From NCBI GenBank assembly GCA_029855985.1, contig JAGSHR010000244.1, positions 1 through 21,186 on the forward strand: 21,186 bases of DNA, written 5' to 3'. This DNA comes from Candidatus Njordarchaeota archaeon (GTDB taxonomy: Archaea; Thermoproteota; JANJXX01; Panguiarchaeales; Panguiarchaeaceae). Below the pieces are notes generated by a model that saw only the letters and a program-made list of their open reading frames with translations, had not been told where the DNA came from and searched no databases. Below, piece after piece: positions 7,387-15,056 of the stretch (position 1 is its first letter; each line of letters begins with the position of its first letter). A program made the translations under genes and the position numbers.

Positions 7387-7437
7387 TACTTCAAACCCTT
7401 TAGCACACTTTAAAATTGTTATCTAATCTATCGTATG

Positions 7438-7460
7438 ATGATAATATATAATATTATCAT
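7438..7460 (+). promoter_or_regulatory. bud32 TATA box inside a perfect inverted repeat
   Basis: The TATA element TATATAATA (7445-7453) lies about 26 bases before a likely transcript start near 7475. Exact 9-base inverted arms ATGATAATA (7438-7446) and TATTATCAT (7452-7460) overlap it, with five bases (TATAA) between them. A dimeric repressor bound here would block TATA-binding protein, so it is a candidate operator in the rnp2-bud32 divergent region. Confidence 0.5.
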
Positions 7461-7491
7461 TTTGAATACAAGAATTCGGAGGGGAATACGA

Positions 7492-8163
7492 GTGGAGAGA
7501 GACGAATTAATAAGCAAGGGAGCTGAATCATACATTTACCTAATAGATTGGTTTGGCAGAAAAGCGATAAAGAAAGTAAGGGTTAAAAAGGGTTATAGGC
7601 ACCCCAAAATAGACGAAACTCTGAGGGTTAGCAGAACAAAGAGAGAAGCCAAGATACTTCAAAAAGCAAAAAGTGTTGGCGTTCCAGTTCCAGCGGTTTT
7701 TGCACTATATCCAAGAGAGGCGACGATAATAATGGAACACATTAATGGCACTCTCTTAAGGGATCTCCTAAAAGAATCTAAACTAACAGTTAACGAGGAA
7801 AAGAAAATCTTTAGGGTGATAGGGGAATATATAGCGCATCTCCACAATGAGGGGATAATTCATGGGGATTTAACAACATCTAATGTTATAATAAACGGAC
7901 CTGACAACATAGTTTTCATAGATTTTGGGCTTGGACTCTTCACAGAGTCGATAGAGGATTTTGGCATAGAATTAAGGGTTTTATATAATGCGCTTAAAAG
8001 CACTCATTACGATAAGGTAGATTATCTTTTTAATAGCTTTCTAGATGGCTATTTGAAGGAGCAAAATAAGGGTAAAGAAGTTTACGTTAAGTTTAAGGAC
8101 ATTGGGCTAAGGGGTAGATATGTTGAGGAGAGACGAAAAAGAAAGTTTACGGTTGATCATTAG
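7492..8163 (+). CDS. bud32: Bud32 kinase/ATPase of the KEOPS complex
   Basis: A 223-residue atypical small protein kinase (PRPK/Bud32), which partners Kae1 in KEOPS for t6A modification of tRNA. It shows the glycine-loop equivalent SKGAESYIY (8-16), the ATP lysine near 27, RTKREAKIL (48-56), the catalytic loop HGDLTTSN (124-131), DFG (144-146), and a basic tail ending RGRYVEERRKRKF. It is not fused to Kae1, unlike in several euryarchaea, and no other KEOPS gene is nearby. The start is GTG 7492, seven bases after GGAGGGG (7478-7484). The longer reading frame from ATG 7435 would begin upstream of the predicted transcript start. Its 3' end overlaps the end of rpo3 on the other strand by 17 bases. 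Confidence 0.95.
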   Translation: MERDELISKGAESYIYLIDWFGRKAIKKVRVKKGYRHPKIDETLRVSRTKREAKILQKAKSVGVPVPAVFALYPREATIIMEHINGTLLRDLLKESKLTVNEEKKIFRVIGEYIAHLHNEGIIHGDLTTSNVIINGPDNIVFIDFGLGLFTESIEDFGIELRVLYNALKSTHYDKVDYLFNSFLDGYLKEQNKGKEVYVKFKDIGLRGRYVEERRKRKFTVDH

Positions 8164-8998
8164 AGTGTTCCTCTAGGGCCTTCTTTAAGGCGCTCTCGAA
8201 AGAATTGAACATGAGGTCTATATTTAGGAAAGCTGACTGGAATATCTCCTTTATGGACAATTGACCATTGGATTCTATTCTGAAAAAGTATCTTGTTTCA
8301 TCGGGCTCTAAAATTAGTGCTTCCTCTGGACACTCCCTCACGCATAGTCTATCTAAATCACACAAGTAGAGACCTAACCCTTCAATCACTGGCTTATTAT
8401 CCCTCATTTTCAACACATTCAATGGACACGCCTCAACACAAACTGGGCAACCCTTACAAGCATCTGTAGTCTTAATAATCGGTATAGGTTTGTATCCTAG
8501 CGTTGATGTTGGTTGCCATTTAGCGTGATCTTTGCCTCTACCAACCTTAGCAATCATCTCAATATCGATTTCTTGCATGGGTCCAAGTCGAACGATAGGG
8601 ATGTCCTCTATAACTGGCTTAACGGTTTTCTTGTCAATAGGCTTTATATCCTTGGAGTAAACCGTTATTATCTTGTTTTTGCTAGTGTTTTTAACCTTTA
8701 ACCTGAGTCTGGCGGTGCATTTTACGCATTTTTCTAGGTCTATTTCCCTACAGTTACAATCCCCAAGTAAATCGATTTCGCTAGGATCAACTCTAAGTGG
8801 TATAAGTCCAAGCCTATGAGCTAGAACTTCATCGTAAAGAGAGCTAGTATTCTGGTGAATGATGACATCATGGATTGCAAGTGTTGGCACGTCAGTTAAA
8901 ATAGTTCTTCTCAGTGTGTTTAATATGTATGTGTCAATGTCCTCTATATAGAATTCCATGTAATTATCGTTTTGTTGAATAATCTTATAGATGAGCAA
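8147..8998 (-). CDS. rpo3: DNA-directed RNA polymerase subunit Rpo3 (D) with Fe-S domain
   Basis: A 283-residue archaeal RpoD/Rpo3, the counterpart of Rpb3 and bacterial alpha, which pairs with Rpo11 to start polymerase assembly. It has the N-terminal assembly domain (NTLRRTIL, HRLGLIPLR) and a zinc loop C81-x-C83...C91-x2-C94. A ferredoxin-like insert has one complete [4Fe-4S] motif (C181, C184, C187, C191). A second motif, C213-x2-D216-x2-C219-x3-C223, has Asp in the second place, a pattern typical of [3Fe-4S] sites. The start is TTG 8998, six bases after AGGTGG. It is the last gene of a four-gene operon, downstream of nadM by about ten bases. Confidence 0.96.
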   Translation of the reverse strand: MLIYKIIQQNDNYMEFYIEDIDTYILNTLRRTILTDVPTLAIHDVIIHQNTSSLYDEVLAHRLGLIPLRVDPSEIDLLGDCNCREIDLEKCVKCTARLRLKVKNTSKNKIITVYSKDIKPIDKKTVKPVIEDIPIVRLGPMQEIDIEMIAKVGRGKDHAKWQPTSTLGYKPIPIIKTTDACKGCPVCVEACPLNVLKMRDNKPVIEGLGLYLCDLDRLCVRECPEEALILEPDETRYFFRIESNGQLSIKEIFQSAFLNIDLMFNSFESALKKALEEHSNDQP

Positions 8999-9008
8999 GC
9001 CAGTCCAC

Positions 9009-9521
9009 CTATTTATTATTAGCTAGTTGGATAATTCTGTTAGCGAAATCGAATCGTTTTAAATATTCCAACACGATATCTGGAATATAAATTTCCCAAG
9101 GTTCACCATTTAAAATTTTTTGTCTAATAATTCTCCCTTGGTAAAGCTCCCTATTGTAGAATTCAACCTCAACCACTGGAACGCCGATATGGTTGAACAA
9201 CATTTTGACAAGTTTGTTTCCAGTATAAACCCTATCAAACTTTGGGGTATACTCAATAACCCTCAATGGCCAAATTAGGTTCTCATTAATATCTGGAATT
9301 GTTACTAGATAGGCTCTATCCCATATCCCTTTCTCTATGAGGTATCTCCTTATTATCTCGTAGCGCTCTCCCGCTGTTAATGGGTTATTGAGAGAGTAAC
9401 TATCCTGAGAAGATCCTATCGCTATAACAATTTCATCCTCTTTAGATAAGATATCATAAATAACTTTTTCATGTCCTCGGTGAAAAGGTTGAAACCTACC
9501 GATGAATAGTCCCCTTGTCAT
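9009..9521 (-). CDS. nadM: Nicotinamide-mononucleotide adenylyltransferase (archaeal NadM)
   Basis: A 170-residue nucleotidyltransferase that joins NMN and ATP to make NAD. The N-terminus RGLFIGRFQPFHRGH carries the HxGH signature (His14, His17). NPLTAGERYEIIRRYL and the C-terminal YQGRIIRQKI region follow the archaeal NadM pattern, although the usual ISGT in the last motif reads LYQG. ATG at 9521 is chosen: it is four bases after GTGAT, and NadM proteins usually begin directly with the RGLF strand. ATG at 9527, which overlaps the previous stop by one base, is an alternative. It lies in the operon with the lipid kinase upstream and rpo3 downstream. Confidence 0.94.
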   Translation of the reverse strand: MTRGLFIGRFQPFHRGHEKVIYDILSKEDEIVIAIGSSQDSYSLNNPLTAGERYEIIRRYLIEKGIWDRAYLVTIPDINENLIWPLRVIEYTPKFDRVYTGNKLVKMLFNHIGVPVVEVEFYNRELYQGRIIRQKILNGEPWEIYIPDIVLEYLKRFDFANRIIQLANNK

Positions 9522-9526
9522 ATCCA

Positions 9527-10474
9527 TCACACAATGTACCACAACATTATTCCAAGATATGCTACCAACGGAAAAAGCAAGTTATCATCTATCTTATGCG
9601 TAATAAAAATATCGGATATAACAATCAAAATCGCGGCAAGAAAACCAGAAACAAAACCACAAAAATAAGTCGCAGAGAAGAACGCGCCTAGAAACTCTGC
9701 TATTGTTCCCTCAACACTCCTACCCTCGCGTATCAAGTGCTTGCCTTTCCACCTACCGATGATAGCGCCTAATCCATCACCAATGAGAGAAGAAGCGGCT
9801 ACAGCGGAAAAAACACGCCAATTAGTGTAAACCGATACAAACAAGAAACTGACTGCAATGAAAATCTCTCCAGCAAATTGGTTTCGCTCATCAGGGCGTG
9901 TTAACACCTCGGGGAAAACATCGAAACCTATGTGAATTCTCAACAATTCAAGTAGAGTTGAACTAAATAAGAATGCTAATACCAAAGAAAGAAGAAGCTC
10001 TGATAAAAAAACAGTAGGTGATAGGCTTCTAAGTTCGAATATTGAAATAGAGAGCCCATTGATCTCATTCAATAAGATTAAAGCGCTTTCAACAGCGCCA
10101 TAAAGGGCACTGTACAATACGTCAATCGGGACAAATACAATAAAAGCAACCAAATGGAAAGCTTTCCTTAAAGCCTCCTTTCCCAAAACACTAATTTGCT
10201 CACTCTTATCCTTATTGACGATATAATCAATAACCCTCAGCAATATGACAGAAAAAATCAATAATATAACTGATAAAAAAAGCGAAAGAAGACCCCACAG
10301 AATGGGCTCATCATAAATGCCAAGGAAGGAAGCAAACAAGACAATCAATGCTAGAATCAAAGTATTTTTTCTCTTAGTGAAACCAATCTTGTTCCTAAAC
10401 CTAACTAAATGAATGAGAAAGAAAATGATTATCAGTGTCAACAAAAAGATATAGGGTAAGTTAATGTTTATCAC
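9527..10474 (-). CDS. SEC59/DGK1-family CTP-dependent lipid (dolichol/polyprenol-type) kinase
   Basis: A 315-residue integral membrane protein with about eight hydrophobic segments. It carries the family marks RKAFH (103-107), GDGLGAIIGRWKGKH (232-246) and GRSVEG (251-256). These are shared by eukaryotic dolichol kinase Sec59, yeast Dgk1, plant phytol/farnesol kinases and archaeal homologues that phosphorylate a lipid alcohol with CTP. The most likely substrate is dolichol or a geranylgeraniol-type alcohol for glycosylation or lipid salvage, but substrate cannot be read from sequence. The GTG start at 10474 directly abuts the previous stop (TAG-GTG). That GTG is also inside AGGTGAT, which elsewhere in this window acts as a ribosome-binding site for a start four bases later; here that position is ATT (10465). 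The start is therefore uncertain by three codons. Confidence 0.82.
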   Translation of the reverse strand: MININLPYIFLLTLIIIFFLIHLVRFRNKIGFTKRKNTLILALIVLFASFLGIYDEPILWGLLSLFLSVILLIFSVILLRVIDYIVNKDKSEQISVLGKEALRKAFHLVAFIVFVPIDVLYSALYGAVESALILLNEINGLSISIFELRSLSPTVFLSELLLSLVLAFLFSSTLLELLRIHIGFDVFPEVLTRPDERNQFAGEIFIAVSFLFVSVYTNWRVFSAVAASSLIGDGLGAIIGRWKGKHLIREGRSVEGTIAEFLGAFFSATYFCGFVSGFLAAILIVISDIFITHKIDDNLLFPLVAYLGIMLWYIV

Positions 10475-11203
10475 CTAGATCAAAAATTCTTCCTCGAGTA
10501 TCTTCTTGACGACTTTTGAGATTTCCTCCTCGGCATTCTTGGGTATTTCTGAGGGTCTCTGACCAATCAACTCGTCATCTGCGGTTATGTACTCTCCATT
10601 CTCATCCTTTAGTATTATTCCCTCACTAACGAATCCTTTGATTTTCTGTGGTGGTAGGTGAGCAAAGATAACAACCGACTTCTCCTCGATAGGTTTGTCA
10701 ACGACAACCTCATATATCATCTCCATATCCGTAACTTTTGCGATATAAAGGTTCTTGTCTCTAGGATGGGGTTTAACCTCAAGAACTCTCACATATCTAA
10801 TCTTCACCGCACTGGCTAAGCTATCATCAGGACACTTCTTTAACCTGTTACCGAGGGATCTTAGGTTAAAAATCGCGAATCTTAACAGCTTAGCTGTGTA
10901 ATCATTCTTTCTTTTAGCAACTTTAAACCAGTTCACTCCAAGTCTGGAAATGAAAGTTGAGAGTAAGTTATTGTATCCTCTAAAGTAGTTACTAACAAGC
11001 AAGAATTTTTTTGGTTTGGACCATTCTCTCATTTTAGAAACGCAAGAAGATATCTTTTCCAACAATTGAATTGCTTCATTTTTTCTTATTCCGGGGATTT
11101 GCCCCTCACTAGCAAGTTTATCTAATATATCTAGACAATAGACGGCCATGGCTAATCTAACATCCGCTTTAGCCCGAAATGTAGGTTTAGTAGTCATCGA
11201 CAT
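10475..11203 (-). CDS. OB-fold tRNA-binding-domain protein with N-terminal helical domain
   Basis: A 242-residue protein. Residues ~133-200 form an EMAP II/CsaA/MetRS-beta-like tRNA-binding OB fold: VRVLEVKPHPRDKNLYIAKV, VVVDKPIEEKSVVIFAHLPPQKIKGFVSEGIIL. Residues 1-130 are a basic, helical domain I do not recognise. The ~40 C-terminal residues are acidic and helical. Such OB domains bind tRNA elbows or assist aminoacyl-tRNA synthetases; the partner here is unknown. ATG 11203 is supported by GGGGTGA six bases upstream and by a TATA box at about 11239. It is the first gene of an operon running to rpo3, and its stop touches the next gene's start. Confidence 0.78.
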   Translation of the reverse strand: MSMTTKPTFRAKADVRLAMAVYCLDILDKLASEGQIPGIRKNEAIQLLEKISSCVSKMREWSKPKKFLLVSNYFRGYNNLLSTFISRLGVNWFKVAKRKNDYTAKLLRFAIFNLRSLGNRLKKCPDDSLASAVKIRYVRVLEVKPHPRDKNLYIAKVTDMEMIYEVVVDKPIEEKSVVIFAHLPPQKIKGFVSEGIILKDENGEYITADDELIGQRPSEIPKNAEEEISKVVKKILEEEFLI

Positions 11204-11234
11204 AGACAGTCACCCCTTAAATTTATTGCACCAA

Positions 11235-11243
11235 ATTTTTAAA
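11235..11243 (-). promoter_or_regulatory. TATA box for the tRNA-binding/lipid kinase/nadM/rpo3 operon
   Basis: On the minus strand TTTAAAAAT follows a purine-rich AAAAGCG (BRE-like). It lies about 25 bases before the probable transcript start near 11216-11220, just ahead of the ribosome-binding site GGGGTGA (11210-11216). Confidence 0.5.
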
Positions 11244-11365
11244 CGCTTTTCTGTATCTAACGCGATATCCGTTCTAAGTTTAGTTCATTGTGATTTTAGG
11301 TGATCTCCTTCTCTCTCAAAAACTTGATGCTTAAGTTCTCGCAAATTCTATATAGCATATTCACG

Positions 11366-11379
11366 AACAAATATTTGTT
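11366..11379. repeat. 14-base perfect palindrome in the 11204-11455 gap
   Basis: AACAAATATTTGTT is an exact palindrome in the AT-rich 252-base gap between the CoA-synthesis gene's end and the promoter of the 11203 operon, about 125 bases upstream of that TATA box. It could be a distal regulator site or chance in AT-rich DNA. I see no gene in this gap. Confidence 0.4.
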
Positions 11380-11455
11380 GCAATTTAAATATATTCTTAT
11401 TGGAGCATAACTCGCTATAAAAATGTTAGACAAGTTTCATTTAGATAGATGAATT

Positions 11456-12499
11456 TCAATGATTAACTCTAATCATTTTGGAGAGAGACTTAATAGCACG
11501 TTTTTTAACTTCCTCATTTACTTTAATCACAACTAACCCATTTCTAAACGGGTCACCGTAGATAACGTATGCTCCTACAGGTGCTAATATCGTTGCTGGG
11601 AATCCAAGTAAATCTTCTTCCCCATAAACTCTAATTAAAACGGGGTACGATTGGGCCAACGCTAGCTGAAGAGCGAACCAAGAATCATAAGTTATTGAAC
11701 CCTGTTCATTGATCGAGGGTATAACAATAGGCGTGTAGTAAAGCCCTCGGTCCCTGTTAGCCTCTAAATAATAGAAGTAATGGGGGAGCATCTCACGTTT
11801 ACTCTGCATGTCTATAATGCTTATGCTGACTGGGTATCCCGCTTCAGCTAGGGTTTTTGTCACGATATCTCCAACTGCAATCACACAGTTAGATGGCTCT
11901 GGTAATTCGCTAATTGATTTATAGAAATCACCTTTAGGCTCCTTAAGTTCTTCTCTCAATTCTTCAGTCACCAGAAATCTATGATTAGATGGGGGGAAAA
12001 CCAAATCTCGCGCTCTTATTCGAGTTGATGAAATGGGTTTACCCCTTAAGTCTGACAGTATTGGCATTGAAATAATTTTTAATGGAGGAAGCCCCAATTT
12101 TGCTCTCTTATTATTTAATTCGATTGTTCGCTCTAAAACAGTTTTTTCCCTCGATATTACAATGGAGTCAACAACGTTAGCATACTCTCCAGTTAGAGCG
12201 TAGGAATAGGGATCATCAATTTGAGAAATAATTACTTTATCCATCTGTTTTATCCTAGTTATGAAAGATTTTACATTATTGTATCTAGTTTGAAAGTCCT
12301 CGACGTTGTTACTGTGTCTCTTGAATTTCAACCACTCATCACTCATTATACAAATATGCGCTCGTTTAGTAATATCAAGCGTGAGAGAGATCAAGCCTTT
12401 ATGGGCTATGTGTAAGTGATCAAAGGTTCCTCCGAGTATCGTATCGTTGAAAGTATCGCTAATACCTATGAGTCTCCTCGGTTCTGGACAACTAAACAA
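11456..12499 (-). CDS. Fused phosphopantetheine adenylyltransferase / GTP-dependent dephospho-CoA kinase
   Basis: A 347-residue two-domain protein covering the last two steps of CoA synthesis. Residues 1-168 are the archaeal nucleotidyltransferase PPAT: GGTFDHLHIAH (23-33; the usual HxGH reads HxAH, both His kept) and KPISSTRIR (154-162). Residues ~172-347 match the DUF359 family, the archaeal GTP-dependent dephospho-CoA kinase: VGDIVTKTL (209-217), IIDMQSKR (228-235), YGEEDLLGFPATILAPVGAYVIYGDP (292-317, shown here as the GEEDLL and YGDP signatures). These are separate genes in the Thermococcus species where the kinase was characterised. The start is TTG 12499, six bases after GGAGGT. A TATA-like AAATATAAT (12571-12579) lies upstream, so the gene has its own promoter after the metK/uS15 unit. 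Confidence 0.9.
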   Translation of the reverse strand: MFSCPEPRRLIGISDTFNDTILGGTFDHLHIAHKGLISLTLDITKRAHICIMSDEWLKFKRHSNNVEDFQTRYNNVKSFITRIKQMDKVIISQIDDPYSYALTGEYANVVDSIVISREKTVLERTIELNNKRAKLGLPPLKIISMPILSDLRGKPISSTRIRARDLVFPPSNHRFLVTEELREELKEPKGDFYKSISELPEPSNCVIAVGDIVTKTLAEAGYPVSISIIDMQSKREMLPHYFYYLEANRDRGLYYTPIVIPSINEQGSITYDSWFALQLALAQSYPVLIRVYGEEDLLGFPATILAPVGAYVIYGDPFRNGLVVIKVNEEVKKRAIKSLSKMIRVNH

Positions 12500-12570
12500 C
12501 TAATTACCTCCTTGGCACCCTACGTGAAGATACTTCCATTATTGATTTAGAACGCTCTCGATTAAGAAGT

Positions 12571-12579
12571 ATTATATTT
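12571..12579 (-). promoter_or_regulatory. Candidate TATA box for the CoA-synthesis fusion gene
   Basis: The minus strand reads AAATATAAT, about 75 bases upstream of the TTG start, implying a leader of roughly 50 bases. Between here and the metK stop the minus strand has two CTCAAAAAT repeats (12649-12657, 12672-12680) around a T6 run, which may be the metK terminator. Confidence 0.35.
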
Positions 12580-12681
12580 GACAAAATGGTTACACAGAAA
12601 ATTAATTTACTGTAATTATCAAATAATATTGAATTTTGCGTCTAGATTATTTTTGAGATTAAAAAATTAAGATTTTTGAGT

Positions 12682-13908
12682 TCAAAAAACTCTTATTTTA
12701 CCGTTTAGGTACTCCTTCCAGAAAGTACTTGATGAGTCTAAAACCTCGCTTATGATAGACTCTATATCGCCTTTTGCGTCATTAATTGATAAGTTCTCAT
12801 CCCTTAAGATATATGACACATTTGCCATCTGGGGCTCAGATATGGGCTTACCAATGGTCGACGCTAATATCACATATACCTCCTCGAAACCTTGAATTTC
12901 ATTATAAATCCTCTCTGCAGCCCTTTGGGCTAGCACTTGATATATTTTACCAACGTGGCTTACAGGGTTTTTACCAGCAGCAGCCTCCATGGACATAGGT
13001 CTTAAGGGGGTAATTAATCCATTCGCACGGTTACCCCTACCCACTTGACCGTCATCTCCAGCTTCAGCTGATGTACCTGTTACTGTTATGTAATAAATAT
13101 CTCTTTCAGGTATGTCTGCAGCGTTCACAATAACTTCAACGGTTCTGTCTGTTACCTCGTCTGCTTTCTTTAATAGGATTTCTTTCACTTCCTCTTTTAA
13201 TGAGAGGTACTCATCTTTGTCCCTTAATTCGCTGTCGACAGTAGCCATAGCGACGGTTGCCCTTATTTTTTCTCCATTTCTAACACATAGAACTTTTATG
13301 TCTTCGCCAATGGCAGGGTACTTTTTCTTCGTATCCTTATTGTTTAGATAGTTTTCAAACGTTAAGCATATTTTCTCCGTATCAGTAAATGGCGCAAATC
13401 CTACTCCAACTGAGGTATCATTTGATAATGGAACAGTTTCGCCCCTAATCCATTCCTCATAGATACCTACGAGATCTTGGCTACCTGGTCTTATACTGAA
13501 CTCTAATTTGAGGTGTTTTGAGGGGTCCAAGTGGAGAAAGTTTTCTTTTATGTAATCGTGAATAGCTTGAGTGATTATGTCTTCCACTGGTACACCGTGT
13601 GTTTTCCCATTTTTGGTGACCTCTCTAGTCGCTCTACCAACGATGTGCAATAAGATGGGTTCTATAACTTCCCCGCCACCAAATTTTGGTTTAGCTACAC
13701 CACCTACTAGAACGGCTTTGTCTATATTGAAGTGGTAAGGTGAACCAAAGTTCTCATAATAGTACCTTGTTAAGTACACACCAGCATAATCTACGAGTCC
13801 ATCACACATACTATCGGGGTGCCCCAACCCCTTCCTTTCAACGACCTCAAAGGGATATTTCTCAAGGGGTATCCTATCAAGTTTCGTGAGTAGGATATTT
13901 TTATTCAT
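12682..13908 (-). CDS. S-adenosylmethionine synthetase, archaeal type
   Basis: A 408-residue archaeal methionine adenosyltransferase, making AdoMet from methionine and ATP. Recognised by [15 protein letters not shown] near residue 24, [25 protein letters not shown], and the later [18 protein letters not shown] and [15 protein letters not shown] segments. These are specific to the archaeal family, which is highly divergent from bacterial MetK. The start is the second ATG (13908), seven bases after GGAGG; the first ATG at 13914 directly abuts the ribosome-binding site. It follows uS15 by 13 bases, with its ribosome-binding site overlapping the uS15 stop region, so the two share a transcript. 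Confidence 0.96.
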   Translation of the reverse strand: MNKNILLTKLDRIPLEKYPFEVVERKGLGHPDSMCDGLVDYAGVYLTRYYYENFGSPYHFNIDKAVLVGGVAKPKFGGGEVIEPILLHIVGRATREVTKNGKTHGVPVEDIITQAIHDYIKENFLHLDPSKHLKLEFSIRPGSQDLVGIYEEWIRGETVPLSNDTSVGVGFAPFTDTEKICLTFENYLNNKDTKKKYPAIGEDIKVLCVRNGEKIRATVAMATVDSELRDKDEYLSLKEEVKEILLKKADEVTDRTVEVIVNAADIPERDIYYITVTGTSAEAGDDGQVGRGNRANGLITPLRPMSMEAAAGKNPVSHVGKIYQVLAQRAAERIYNEIQGFEEVYVILASTIGKPISEPQMANVSYILRDENLSINDAKGDIESIISEVLDSSSTFWKEYLNGKIRVF

Positions 13909-13921
13909 TTTCATTCCTCCT

Positions 13922-14374
13922 TTATGCGCCTATGCTTTTGAGATACTTAGCATAGTGCCAATCTCTTGGAAGTTTTCCTTCGCGTTTATAATACTTAACT
14001 AGTCGTCTAATCTTGGATTCTATTAACTGTAATGCTCTCTTGTTATGATAGTCCTTCCTGTGTATAACTAGGTGCTTCTTCAGTTTGATTGCCTTTCTTA
14101 TGAGGTTATCTAAGTCCTCCGGGATAGAGGGAGCCAAGTTGTGCTCTTCTAAAACTTTTGTTATTTTTTTGCCAAGTACTTGTCTAACGTTTGGAACACC
14201 ATATTGGTCTCTCAATATTAGACCAATCATAGCTGAAGAGTAACCCTTCTCAGCTAACTCTATGATTTTTTGCTCTATTTCTTCTGGGGAGAGCGGCACC
14301 CACTCTGGGGGTTTCTCTCTGTAGAGTCTCTTTGAACCAGATTTTCCTCTTTTTCTCGCGTACATTCTTGCCAC
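13922..14374 (-). CDS. rps15: 30S ribosomal protein uS15 (archaeal S15P)
   Basis: A 150-residue small-subunit protein that binds the central domain of 16S rRNA. It has the long archaeal/eukaryotic N-terminus beginning [14 protein letters not shown], the segment [16 protein letters not shown] and the core helices ([20 protein letters not shown], then [10 protein letters not shown]). The start is GTG 14374, seven bases after GAGGTG. It is the first gene of the uS15-S-adenosylmethionine synthetase unit and divergent from the archease gene. Confidence 0.97.
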   Translation of the reverse strand: MARMYARKRGKSGSKRLYREKPPEWVPLSPEEIEQKIIELAEKGYSSAMIGLILRDQYGVPNVRQVLGKKITKVLEEHNLAPSIPEDLDNLIRKAIKLKKHLVIHRKDYHNKRALQLIESKIRRLVKYYKREGKLPRDWHYAKYLKSIGA

Positions 14375-14511
14375 TTATTAACACCTCGCAGTATCAAATT
14401 ACCTCTAAGTTGAATATGGAAAACAATTACTGATAAATCTTAATTACTACTAAATAAAAATTATAAAAATCATGTGACAGTTAAATGTGAATGGTAAATT
14501 TTTGTTATTAA

Positions 14512-14550
14512 ACTAATCACAAAGGCTTTTAGGATTAGTCTAAAAATAAA
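14512..14550 (+). promoter_or_regulatory. Archease promoter with upstream inverted repeat
   Basis: The TATA-like TAAAAATAAA (14541-14550) would start transcripts near 14571, ahead of the ribosome-binding site GAGGTGG (14581-14587). Immediately upstream lie exact inverted arms ACTAATC (14512-14518) and GATTAGT (14533-14539). The placement just upstream of TATA suits an activator or BRE-proximal regulator. The rest of the 14375-14592 gap is AT-rich with no gene seen. Confidence 0.4.
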
Positions 14551-14592
14551 TTCGCTATGAAAAACCTACTATATTTAGTTGAGGTGGTATTT

Positions 14593-15033
14593 TTGTCAAA
14601 TGCCAGTGAAAAACCATACGAAGTCATTGATCACACAGCCGATGTGGGGATACTAGCTAAAGGTAAGAATTTAGAAGAAGTTTTCGCCAACACGGCAAAA
14701 GGTATGTTTGAAATAATTGCAACGAAGGATAACATTGAAGAAAGGGAAGTTCGAGAAATAAGCGTTGAAGGTGACGATTTAATCTATGTTTACAAAAAAT
14801 GGCTCGAGGAGCTTTTATATCTCTTTGAAACCGAAGGACTAATCTTCTCAAAATTTGAAGTCGAAATTGAAAAGAACGGAGATTTATATAAAATTAAAAG
14901 TAAAGCATATGGTGAAAAATTTAATCCAGAGAAACACGGGTCAGGACCCGAGATCAAAGCCGTAACTTATCACATGATGGATATTTGGAAGGAAAATGAA
15001 ACATATTATGGGCAAGTTATTTTTGACATATAA
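14593..15033 (+). CDS. Archease (RtcB tRNA-ligase activator)
   Basis: A 146-residue archease. Archease speeds guanylylation of the RNA ligase RtcB, allowing multiple turnovers in tRNA splicing. It shows IDHTADVGI (12-20), GKNLEEVFANTAKGMFEI and the C-terminal GSGPEIKAVTYHMMDI, whose acidic residues and His are family-conserved metal and partner sites. The start is TTG 14593, five bases after GAGGTGG. ATG 14557 in the same frame would precede the predicted transcript start and adds twelve residues not typical of the family. rtcB is not in the window. The Roadblock gene follows after 23 bases. Confidence 0.93.
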   Translation: MSNASEKPYEVIDHTADVGILAKGKNLEEVFANTAKGMFEIIATKDNIEEREVREISVEGDDLIYVYKKWLEELLYLFETEGLIFSKFEVEIEKNGDLYKIKSKAYGEKFNPEKHGSGPEIKAVTYHMMDIWKENETYYGQVIFDI

Positions 15034-15056
15034 CCTATATGATTAGGGTGTGGTAT

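Noticed and set aside
7435..7491. Nineteen extra N-terminal residues on Bud32 from ATG 7435
   Set aside because: The stretch contains the TATA box and operator-like repeat; GTG 7492 has a good ribosome-binding site and matches the usual Bud32 start.
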